Source of the DNA: Acidobacteriota bacterium
Lineage (GTDB): Bacteria > Acidobacteriota > Terriglobia > UBA7540
Direction: 5' to 3'
DNA length: 10,487 bases
Assembly (NCBI GenBank): GCA_021789565.1
Contig: JAJYJL010000151.1
Span: 1 to 10,487 of the forward strand
Positions 1-7,064 of this stretch are shown here, in pieces. Below the pieces are notes generated by a model that searched no databases, had not been told where the DNA came from, and worked only from the letters and a program-made list of their open reading frames with translations. Made by a program: the position numbers and the translations under genes. Numbering within the stretch: the first letter of the stretch is position 1; every line of letters starts with the position of its first letter.

Positions 1-170
1 ATATCCTTCAGGCGAATTCCAGCAAACATCCCTCTCAGCCAGAAGTGTGGCAATTCCCACAAAGTTGGTGACTTGTCAGCATCTCGTAGACTCCTTTCGA
101 TTTCCTCAGGGTCAGGGGTCAGGTTCCCACCACTATCGGCGCTGATTTTAAGGAATAGATTATGAGTCAT
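1..170 (-). CDS. Partial minus-strand protein of unknown function, running off the left edge
   Basis: An open frame reads leftwards from an ATG at 168-170 to the window edge with no stop, giving about 56 residues. It begins MTHNLFLKISADSGG, continues through an acidic stretch (LTPDPEEIERSLRDAD) and ends in an aromatic-rich segment containing TLWELPHFWLRGMFAG. The composition looks protein-like rather than like a random shadow, and the frame is closed upstream by a TGA, so 170 is the only ATG start. I see no convincing Shine-Dalgarno sequence before it. I do not recognise the family. If it is real, it is divergent from wecB and its start overlaps the most upstream possible wecB start (162), which argues that wecB begins further in. 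It could also be a gene remnant. Confidence 0.4.
   Translation of the reverse strand, partial: MTHNLFLKISADSGGNLTPDPEEIERSLRDADKSPTLWELPHFWLRGMFAGIRLKD
150..155 (+). promoter_or_regulatory. AAGGAA ribosome-binding-like site before the upstream alternative wecB start
   Basis: AAGGAA lies six bases before an ATG at 162 that is in frame with wecB. It is the best Shine-Dalgarno-like sequence near any candidate start and is the main argument for a 54-residue N-terminal extension. The same bases encode Phe-Leu of the probable minus-strand frame, so the match may be accidental. Confidence 0.25.
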
Positions 171-323
171 GTTGAGGCACAGGACGGACTCGGCGGGGAA
201 AGACCGTCCCCGATTAGGTCATTGACAAGGGCGGACGGCACGCAGCCATTGCCGTCGCGAGCCAATAGAACATCGGCCGAATGGCAGAACATGCGCTCTG
301 GCGAACGTTTTGGCCAGTCCGGA

Positions 324-1472
324 ATGAGGGTCCTGTCGATCTTTGGGACGCGGCCTGAGGCCATCAAGGTTGCTCCCGTCGTGGAACGACTCCGAAACAT
401 CGAGGGTGTCGTCTCAAAGGTCTGCGTAACGGCGCAGCACCGAGAAATGCTTGACCAGGTGCTAGACCTTTTCGGCATCGTACCAGACTATGACCTCAAT
501 TTGATGCAAAGGGGCCAATCGCTTTCGAGGCTATCGGCTGCAGTCTTGACCAGCCTTGAGCCTGTCCTGGCGTCTTTCCGGCCGGACTGGGTCCTCGTTC
601 AGGGTGACACCACTACGGCGGCGCTGTCAGCGCTTGCCGCTTTCTATGCCGGTGTAAAGGTCGGGCATATCGAAGCCGGGTTACGCAGCCACGATAAGTG
701 GCGACCATTTCCGGAGGAAATCAACCGCCGCGTGGCCGGTGTGGTTGCGGACCTTCACTTTGCGCCCACCGAAGCAGCCAGGCGGAACCTGCTCTCCGAG
801 GGAATTCCGGAATCGCAGGTGATGGTGACCGGTAACACGGTGATCGATGCGCTCCGTTCGGTGCAGGCCCTGCCATGGGATCGTTCAACACTGGGTGACG
901 CTGGGAGGGACATCTTTGCGCCCGGGGCAAGGCTCATCCTGGTCACGGCACACCGCCGAGAGAATTTCGGTGCGCCCCTCATTCGAGTTTGCACCGCACT
1001 CCGGGAGCTTGCTGACCGTTACGGTAACAGCATCCGGTTGGTTTATCCGGTACATCGGAATCCGAATGTCTGGGAACCGGTCCATCAACTCCTGGGGGGG
1101 ATTCCCAACATTATTCTCAGCGATCCCTTGGAGTACCTTCCGTTGGTCCACTTGATGAAACGTTCTTATGTGGTCCTGACGGACTCCGGAGGAATCCAGG
1201 AGGAAGCACCGGCGCTTGGTGTGCCGGCCCTGGTCCTCCGCGAAGTGACGGAGCGGCCTGAAGCAGTTGCCTCCGGCAACGTGCGCCTGGTGGGTACTGA
1301 TACCGATCGAATTGTCGCTGAAGTCGTTCGTTTACTTGATAATCCTGCCGAGTACAGATGCATGGCGCACGCGGCAAATCCTTATGGCGACGGCCACGCG
1401 GCGGAGCGGATCACTCGGGCATTGTGCGGAGAAAGAGTCTTTCAATATGAGCCGGCTCTCTTGCAAGTGTGA
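324..1472 (+). CDS. wecB: UDP-N-acetylglucosamine 2-epimerase (non-hydrolysing), WecB/NfrC-like
   Basis: This cytoplasmic enzyme interconverts UDP-GlcNAc and UDP-ManNAc, supplying ManNAc donor for surface glycans. From the ATG at 324 the protein has 382 residues, close to the usual length of about 375. Visible family motifs are FGTRPEAIK (7-15), QGDTTTA (93-99), HIEAGLR (115-121), PEEINR (130-135), TAHRREN (208-214), DSGGIQEE (287-294) and ERPEA (310-314). The acidic residues D95, E117 and E131 and the H210 of HRREN match the E. coli WecB catalytic set. I chose 324 because the canonical MRVLSIFGTRPEAIK N terminus starts there. The in-frame ATGs at 162 and 291 would add a 54- or 11-residue extension, and the longer one overlaps a probable minus-strand gene. 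In E. coli this gene is also nfrC, needed for phage N4 adsorption. Here it stands directly before nfrB- and nfrA-like genes, so it probably feeds their glycan. A paralogue in another surface-sugar pathway is possible. Confidence 0.93.
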   Translation: MRVLSIFGTRPEAIKVAPVVERLRNIEGVVSKVCVTAQHREMLDQVLDLFGIVPDYDLNLMQRGQSLSRLSAAVLTSLEPVLASFRPDWVLVQGDTTTAALSALAAFYAGVKVGHIEAGLRSHDKWRPFPEEINRRVAGVVADLHFAPTEAARRNLLSEGIPESQVMVTGNTVIDALRSVQALPWDRSTLGDAGRDIFAPGARLILVTAHRRENFGAPLIRVCTALRELADRYGNSIRLVYPVHRNPNVWEPVHQLLGGIPNIILSDPLEYLPLVHLMKRSYVVLTDSGGIQEEAPALGVPALVLREVTERPEAVASGNVRLVGTDTDRIVAEVVRLLDNPAEYRCMAHAANPYGDGHAAERITRALCGERVFQYEPALLQV

Positions 1473-1523
1473 GCGTCGTTTTCGGGGTCCTGCGTTGATT
1501 AAGAAGGGGAAGGACAGGACATA

Positions 1524-3587
1524 ATGGTACACAGGCTATTTGTAATCCTTAATGTGATTGTTGCGGTTAGCTTTCTTGTGAGTGGTATCGACGACCTCTT
1601 TGTGGACGTCTACTACTGGCTGCGAAAGCTCTACCGCAGACTCTTCATGAGGCATCGGATTCATCCGATCACAGAAATTAATCTAGCGTCCAAACCTGAG
1701 AAATGGACGGCCATCTGGATTCCCGCCTGGCACGAGCATGAGGTCATAGACCGGATGCTGCTGAATACGATCGAGAGTCTCTCCTATGGCAAGTACGACA
1801 TCTTCGTTGGGACCTATCCAAACGACGAAGCCACCCAGTTGGCCGTTGAGTCGGTCAGAGAGCGGTACCAGCAGGTCAACAAGATTGTTTGTCCCCATCC
1901 CGGACCCACCAATAAGGCGGATTGCCTGAACTGGGTCCACCAGGGAATGCTGCTCGCGGAACAGGAGAAGGACATCCGCTATGAGGTGGTGGTGTTGCAC
2001 GACTCGGAGGATGTCATTCATCCGTTCGAGTTGAGGCTCCTTAACTGGCTCATCCCACGCAAGGACATGGTACAACTGCCCGTGGTGCCACTGGAAATGC
2101 CGGCCGGGCACTGGACGGCGGGGACGTACCTCGATGAATTTGCCGAAAACCACTCCAAAGACCTACTTGTACGCGAGCGGCTGGGACCCGTCATTCCTTC
2201 GGCCGGGGTGGGGACCGGATTCAGTCGTGCGGTGCTTGACGATGTAGCGCAGGTGCGGGGGAACCAGCTGTTCAATATCAATACTGTGACAGAGGATTAT
2301 GAATTTGGTTTTTCTCTGTTGCCTTTCAACCGTCGTGGCATTCTGGCCCAATTCAGCGTACTGCGGTCTCAACTCGTTACCCGCGGTTTCTGGCGGAAGC
2401 GACAGGAAGTTCGTCAGATCCCCGAGCTAATTGCCGTTCGCGAATTCTTTCCGGACAGGTTTCGCCTGGCCGTCCGTCAGAAATCACGATGGGTGCTCGG
2501 CATAGCGCTTCAGGGATGGAAGAGCCTGGGATGGCAAGGAGGTTTGTGGGGCCGGTACATGCTCTACCGGGATCGCAAGGCATTGTTTACCAACGTCATC
2601 AATGCCCTCGGCTATCTGGTGGTTGGCTACTGGCTGTTCTTGTTGGTCACTCAGCCGCGTAGTCATATTTTATCGTTGGTGCCCGCCCGGTGGGTCTGGG
2701 ACGTGATTCTGGCGGACACCTGCCTTATGGTCAATCGCCTGGTGCAGCGGCTGGTCGCCGTGCACAGCATTGCAGGATGGAAGCAGGCCCTGCTTTCGAT
2801 CCCGCGGGCCGTAGTCGGTAATGCTGTCAATTTCTGCGCCACTGCTTCTGCTGTCGGGCAGTTTTTGTCGGCACAAAGGACGGGGCGTCAGGTGGCATGG
2901 AAGAAGACCGACCATGCTTTTCCCAAACCTGAACAGCTACGTGAATACAGGCGCCGGCTTGGCGATTTGCTGCTTGAGAATCGGTTGATCAGTGTCACAC
3001 AGCTGCGCGAGGGCCTGGCCACTCAAAAAGAGATGGGTGGAAAGCTGGGTGAAGTTCTGCAACGCCTGGGCTACGTCAGGGAAACCGATCTCCTGCCAGT
3101 GCTTGCCAGACAGCTTGGTTTGTCATTCTTCGACTCTGCCCGTCGGATGATCGACCGAAGCTCGCTACAGAAGCTTCCCCAACAAATGGCGGAGAACATG
3201 CTCGTGCTTCCCGTGGCGTATACGGACGGGACCTTTGAGGTTGCCTGCGCAAACCCCTCGCGAGAGCTGAAGTACCGGCTCGAAGAGTTGCTTCGCCGCC
3301 CGGTGCGCCTTAGCCTTGCCGGCGCGAATGACCTCCGGTTTGCAATCTGTCGTGCTTATTGCCTCGCTGAGGGTTCAGATGGGCTGTGCCTTGGGGAACT
3401 GCTTGTAAGGGCGGAGGTGATCAACCGCGAGCAGCTTGAAAGAGCGCTAATTACCCAAAAGCTGACCCGTAAAAAGCTTGGCGAAGTCTTGCAGGATCAG
3501 GGTCTCGTCTCGCCGCAAATGATTGCCGCAGCGCTTCGCTCAGGGCAACTTGAGTCGCTTGCAGAAGCAAAAGGGGGCTCCGAATGA
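1524..3587 (+). CDS. nfrB: NfrB-like membrane glycosyltransferase (GT2) with C-terminal c-di-GMP-binding MshEN motifs
   Basis: This 687-residue protein is a probable inner-membrane glycan synthase related to E. coli NfrB (phage N4 adsorption protein B). A hydrophobic N-terminal segment (about 4-21) is followed by a GT-A domain of family GT2: HDSED (159-163, DxD-like metal/nucleotide site), TED (256-258, catalytic base motif) and QKSRW (319-323, QxxRW processive-synthase motif). Further hydrophobic segments lie at about 354-376 and 421-447. The tail carries the MshEN c-di-GMP motif RLGxxLx10LxxxLxxQ at 478-501 and again, with K for R, at 507-530, separated by the canonical five residues. A second motif pair follows at 622-645 and 651-674, with C or K in first position and the last Q degraded. 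MshEN domains bind c-di-GMP, so synthesis is probably allosterically controlled by it. A GGGGAAGGA purine run lies about 10 bases before the ATG. The stop overlaps the next start (ATGA), implying translational coupling with the NfrA-like exporter. Product chemistry (a ManNAc polymer) is inferred from E. coli and from wecB next door. Confidence 0.88.
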   Translation: MVHRLFVILNVIVAVSFLVSGIDDLFVDVYYWLRKLYRRLFMRHRIHPITEINLASKPEKWTAIWIPAWHEHEVIDRMLLNTIESLSYGKYDIFVGTYPNDEATQLAVESVRERYQQVNKIVCPHPGPTNKADCLNWVHQGMLLAEQEKDIRYEVVVLHDSEDVIHPFELRLLNWLIPRKDMVQLPVVPLEMPAGHWTAGTYLDEFAENHSKDLLVRERLGPVIPSAGVGTGFSRAVLDDVAQVRGNQLFNINTVTEDYEFGFSLLPFNRRGILAQFSVLRSQLVTRGFWRKRQEVRQIPELIAVREFFPDRFRLAVRQKSRWVLGIALQGWKSLGWQGGLWGRYMLYRDRKALFTNVINALGYLVVGYWLFLLVTQPRSHILSLVPARWVWDVILADTCLMVNRLVQRLVAVHSIAGWKQALLSIPRAVVGNAVNFCATASAVGQFLSAQRTGRQVAWKKTDHAFPKPEQLREYRRRLGDLLLENRLISVTQLREGLATQKEMGGKLGEVLQRLGYVRETDLLPVLARQLGLSFFDSARRMIDRSSLQKLPQQMAENMLVLPVAYTDGTFEVACANPSRELKYRLEELLRRPVRLSLAGANDLRFAICRAYCLAEGSDGLCLGELLVRAEVINREQLERALITQKLTRKKLGEVLQDQGLVSPQMIAAALRSGQLESLAEAKGGSE

Positions 3588-5044
3588 CAAACCAGCCGTG
3601 CCGTTTTCGATTAACCAGAATCTTCCGGGCGCCAGTGTTGGTCCTCGCTGGATTGATGCTTGCTTTGACACCGACTGCCGTCGCCCAGACAAATCAAGTT
3701 CCCGGTTATCAGGCTGCCGACGAAGCCTACCATCAAATGTTCCTGAAACACTATCAAGCAGCTATCCGGGAGTTTCGGTTGGCTCTTACTGCAAACCCAT
3801 CAAATGCTGATTGGCGCACGGACCTTGCCTATGCGGAACTGGCTGCCGGTTCCCCTAAAGATGCTGCCCGAGACTTCGAGACAGTGTACCGAGATCACCC
3901 CGAGCAATTGAAAATCGCTCTCGAACTCGGTTACGCTTACCTGCAACTTAACGATAACGTCACAGCCGAAAAATACTTCACAGCCGCGGCAAGCAGCGTT
4001 GTTCCCGAAATTTCTCAGCCTGCTCGGTTGGCCTTGCAGAGTCTGCGGGAATCCGAACTGCAAGCGCGGAAGCAGAAAGCATATGCCTTGCTTGACCAAG
4101 GAAGCCGTAAAGCGGCTCTGAGCCTTTTCGAACAGGCTCACGTGGCTGATCCCAGTGACAGTACCGTAACCATGCAACTGGGATACCTCTATCAGGCCAT
4201 GGGCAAATTGGCAAAGGCGCGTGAGATGTTTGAAGCCGAACGCTACAATCAGGACCCACGAGTGAGTAGCCAGGCAACTTCCGCGCTGACTGAGGTCAAT
4301 CACCAGTCAGCCTGGTGGTTTGCTTCCGCCTATGTTGCTCCATTTTATGAATCGCGATTCGCGAACCAGATCAATCCCATAAACTTCAAAGTGGGTGTGA
4401 GGGCCACCCGGTATCTTCAACCCTACCTGGGCATGCGGTTCACGCGCGACATCCGTTCGACCAGTGGCACCCTGCCCGTGATCTATTCCGACAACTCCGA
4501 TGTCTTCTCTATTGGGCTTCAAAGCCCAATTCTGGGACACGGAACGAGTTTGTACGCAGAGGCTGGAACCGCCGTCAGCCTTATGAGCCAACCGATCCAG
4601 GGGCGCGCAGTTCCGGATTATCGCGCAGGCATCAACTGGTACAAACCTTGGGAAACCAGCCTGGCTGAGGCTGCACAGAAAAGGTCCCGCAGCGTCTCTC
4701 TGACCGGGAACGCGTACAGCGATATCAGTTTCTACAGCCGCTATAACGATAATGTGATCGGGTATCTGCAAATTCGGGAGGGCATCAACCTGCCAACGGC
4801 CCACTTTCTTCCTATGCAGCTTCTGGCCGCCATCAACGTGGTGAGGGACTCTAACGGCGATTTCTATAACAACGTTGTTGAGGCTGGGCCCGCCGTACGC
4901 ATCGCGCCGTTCCGCCGCCTGCTTGATCTCCAGTTTGAGGTTAACTACCTCCGAGGTTTCTATACAGTCCACGATCTGTCAAATCCCTACGGCTCGCGCT
5001 ACGGGGACTTCCGGGTGTTCCTCATCTGGTCGAAAGACTTTTGA
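3584..5044 (+). CDS. nfrA: NfrA-like outer-membrane TPR and beta-barrel protein, probable glycan exporter
   Basis: This 486-residue protein has an N-terminal signal peptide: basic residues to R15, a hydrophobic core at 17-29, and a likely signal-peptidase I cut after AVA at 34. It is followed by tetratricopeptide-like helical repeats at about 43-230 (for example around AAIREFRLALTANPSNADWR and ALSLFEQAHVADPSDSTVTM). From about 243 the sequence turns into alternating aromatic/polar strands and ends in WSKDF, a C-terminal Phe typical of outer-membrane barrels. This layout matches NfrA, the E. coli phage N4 receptor, and resembles the TPR-plus-barrel exporters PgaA and AlgK/AlgE. It is about half the length of E. 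coli NfrA (roughly 990 residues), with fewer TPRs. The start overlaps the nfrB stop by four bases (ATGA), with a G-rich run just upstream. It probably carries the glycan made by the upstream synthase across the outer membrane. The name rests on context and architecture more than on close sequence identity. Confidence 0.75.
   Translation: MTNQPCRFRLTRIFRAPVLVLAGLMLALTPTAVAQTNQVPGYQAADEAYHQMFLKHYQAAIREFRLALTANPSNADWRTDLAYAELAAGSPKDAARDFETVYRDHPEQLKIALELGYAYLQLNDNVTAEKYFTAAASSVVPEISQPARLALQSLRESELQARKQKAYALLDQGSRKAALSLFEQAHVADPSDSTVTMQLGYLYQAMGKLAKAREMFEAERYNQDPRVSSQATSALTEVNHQSAWWFASAYVAPFYESRFANQINPINFKVGVRATRYLQPYLGMRFTRDIRSTSGTLPVIYSDNSDVFSIGLQSPILGHGTSLYAEAGTAVSLMSQPIQGRAVPDYRAGINWYKPWETSLAEAAQKRSRSVSLTGNAYSDISFYSRYNDNVIGYLQIREGINLPTAHFLPMQLLAAINVVRDSNGDFYNNVVEAGPAVRIAPFRRLLDLQFEVNYLRGFYTVHDLSNPYGSRYGDFRVFLIWSKDF
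4511..4530. repeat. Perfect 8-bp inverted repeat with 4-base loop inside the nfrA-like gene
   Basis: ATTGGGCT, TCAA, AGCCCAAT reads as a perfect hairpin inside the barrel-coding region. It is not followed by a T tract, so it is unlikely to be an intrinsic terminator. It may affect mRNA structure or be chance. Confidence 0.4.
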
Positions 5045-5155
5045 GTTTCACCACCGAGGCTGGTAGGAACACCGAGCACTGGGGATGAGGACACATAGGA
5101 CATTTTCCAGTCTGCGGGAATTGTGACGTGGGGCAGTTTTGGACTTGCTAACACC

Positions 5156-6652
5156 ATGAAGCGTTTTAAGCTGGCCCTTCTCATCTTACTCCTATCGACT
5201 TCGGGATGTTCGCACCCCAATGCCCCCGCTATCCCCGTTGAAACTTCTCCGTTGATTTTGCCAGATAACATTGGGCCGATTGTCGTTCTCGTGGATCATT
5301 TGCCAGGTGAAGAGAACTTTGCGGCGACACGTGCGGAGCAAGTGGCCGTCGCGTTGCGCCATTTCTCAGCGGAAACGTCATGGGGATACGTCGATACGGC
5401 GCCGATTCAGGAAGTGGCCTCTGCTGCTGCAGTTGTCTATCTTGGCCTCAACGGAAATCATCAGCTTCCGCCGGCTGCACGCGCTCGCTTGCGTCGGGCA
5501 CGTCATTTGATCGTGTCAGGCTATCATCTCGCGCGCATTCGGAAAGCGGGAATTGCGTTCAAACATACCGGGGGCGGTGAAGACATGGCAGTCCCGCCGC
5601 ACACAACCGTAAGCTACAAGGGACAGACCTTTCCCGTTGCCCTGCATGATTTTCTAGCTCTCAACGTCAGGCCACCAGCAGTTGTTTTGTCCAGCTACAA
5701 CACGGCCCTTCGGAATGGTACCAAGGTGCCGTATATCGTCCAGGATGGGGACGCGCTCTTTGTGAACGGCGTAATTTCATTCGATTCGGATTCCGTCACG
5801 CGACGCGGCGCGATGCTTGCATTTTGCGACGTGATGACACGGTTCATCGGAGCGGGCCCATTGCCGACGCACCATCTGGCAATGCTGCGGCTCGAGGATG
5901 TGTCGACGATAACCCCGGCATCGCGATTGGAAAGATTCGTGCACTATCTGGTAAGAGTTCACGTTCCCTATGGAATTGGTGTCATTCCAGAGCTGCGTGT
6001 CCAGGGGAAAGTTATTGGACCACTGCAGGACAATCGTGAGTTAGTAAACTCGCTCCGCTGGGCCCAGGGTCACGGCGCGACGATAATCCTGCACGGTCTG
6101 CACCATTGCTGTTCGTCAGAAGACGCCGAAGGTTATGAGTTCTGGGATCACGAACACAATGCGCCGATTCCGAACGACTCAGCTGGATGGATGCGCTCGC
6201 AAGGTGACGAGGGCATCGCGGACCTGGACGCAGTGGGTTTGCGTCCGCAGATGTGGGAAACACCGCATTACTCAGCCTCTCCGGTGGATTACAAAGTTGT
6301 ATCACAGTTCTTTGGAGCAGGATGGGAGCTGCGCCTTCCTATCGGATGGCTGCCTTGGGCCCTCAAGCGCGATCAATATGGCGTCATGCTGCTGCCGGAA
6401 GACCTGGGCTATGTCTCCCTGGATGGAACCAAGACCGTTGCCGGTCAACTTGCGCGTGCCAAAGAACTCCTCGTATGCCAGAGCTGCGTAGCTGCCGGCT
6501 TCTTGCACCCTTCGACCGTTCCTATTAAGGACTTGCGCCAATATGTTAGCGGATTGCAGCATCTTGGATATGAATTCGTTGATCCGGCTCAAGCGCTTCG
6601 CCAATACAGTACTCTCGGAAACCGGGAGCAAATTCGCTCGGCTACAAGATAA
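5156..6652 (+). CDS. DUF2334-like polysaccharide deacetylase lipoprotein
   Basis: From the ATG at 5156 this is a 498-residue protein. It opens with a short lipoprotein signal (MKRFKLALLILLLSTSGC); Cys18 follows an S-T-S-G lipobox that is permissive rather than ideal. A GTG at 5123 would add 11 residues before the signal and looks wrong. Residues of about 30-230 form a Rossmann- or GATase-like region. From about 240 the sequence has motifs I associate with the DUF2334 branch of NodB-type deacetylases: LRLEDV (244-249, metal-binding Asp region), LHGLHH (312-317, the HxxxH metal site), WETPHYSAS (367-375) and FLHPSTV (449-455). Such enzymes are predicted to remove N- or O-acetyl groups from polysaccharides. 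The gene follows the nfrA-like exporter by about 110 bases on the same strand, so it probably trims the glycan in the periplasm, as PgaB and PelA do in other exopolysaccharide systems. Substrate and activity are inferred. The protein could instead be a non-catalytic glycan-binding relative. Confidence 0.78.
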   Translation: MKRFKLALLILLLSTSGCSHPNAPAIPVETSPLILPDNIGPIVVLVDHLPGEENFAATRAEQVAVALRHFSAETSWGYVDTAPIQEVASAAAVVYLGLNGNHQLPPAARARLRRARHLIVSGYHLARIRKAGIAFKHTGGGEDMAVPPHTTVSYKGQTFPVALHDFLALNVRPPAVVLSSYNTALRNGTKVPYIVQDGDALFVNGVISFDSDSVTRRGAMLAFCDVMTRFIGAGPLPTHHLAMLRLEDVSTITPASRLERFVHYLVRVHVPYGIGVIPELRVQGKVIGPLQDNRELVNSLRWAQGHGATIILHGLHHCCSSEDAEGYEFWDHEHNAPIPNDSAGWMRSQGDEGIADLDAVGLRPQMWETPHYSASPVDYKVVSQFFGAGWELRLPIGWLPWALKRDQYGVMLLPEDLGYVSLDGTKTVAGQLARAKELLVCQSCVAAGFLHPSTVPIKDLRQYVSGLQHLGYEFVDPAQALRQYSTLGNREQIRSATR

Positions 6653-7064
6653 TTCTGCCAAGGGTCTACAGGCGAACCCAAAACGGGAGCCCTTCAAGGG
6701 ACACCACGTTCATCTTTTCGATGGCACAAAGGCTGGGGCAGGCCAGTTCACCGTCTGCGTCCTATCTTGCGCTCGGGGCAAGGCTCCAACTCTGGCCCGT
6801 CTGCCAATTCGGCCACATTCGCACAGTTTCTGATCATTCTTACGTTCAACGACTTATCTTGGCAAGATCGTTTCTCATTCTGGTCACTACCCTGTGACGT
6901 GCCCTTGGATGTGCACAAACCATTCAAACAATCCTTTTTCGCCAGGGATGTAACGGATGCGCGTTGGAAAATCCACCTAACCAGCTTCCAATGAATTCAC
7001 TAGAAAATGGTCATCGCAGCCCCGAAATAGTAAGATACGCGTACGTGACTACCGGATTCCAGAC
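6653..7064. other. Gene-free gap between glycan locus and kdp locus
   Basis: No frame here has a convincing protein-like sequence, a good ribosome-binding site or a recognisable motif. The short open frames look like chance. I found no strong intrinsic terminator after the deacetylase gene. The right end probably contains the promoter for the histidine-kinase gene. Confidence 0.6.
7008..7036 (+). promoter_or_regulatory. Possible sigma-70-type promoter for the kdpD-kdpE genes
   Basis: TGGTCA (7008-7013) and TAAGAT (7031-7036) are separated by 17 bases and lie about 30 bases before the kinase start. The -35 box matches TTGACA at four of six positions, and the -10 box matches TATAAT at four of six. 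The spacing is ideal but the boxes are only moderate. Confidence 0.3.

Noticed and set aside
222..227. Perfect TTGACA -35 box upstream of wecB
   Set aside because: No acceptable -10 box lies 16-18 bases downstream (GCCATT at 17), so I do not call a promoter.
4307..4972. Long minus-strand open frame (221 codons) opposite the nfrA-like gene
   Set aside because: It lies wholly inside a convincing plus-strand gene with signal peptide and barrel, and its own translation shows no family motifs; it is a shadow frame.
6964..6991. Inverted repeat TTGGAA ... TTCCAA ahead of the kinase gene
   Set aside because: Six-base arms with a 16-base loop and no T tract; too weak to call an operator or terminator.
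6543..6994. Short plus-strand open frames after the deacetylase gene
   Set aside because: They lack ribosome-binding sites and protein-like composition, and the first overlaps the end of the deacetylase gene in another frame.
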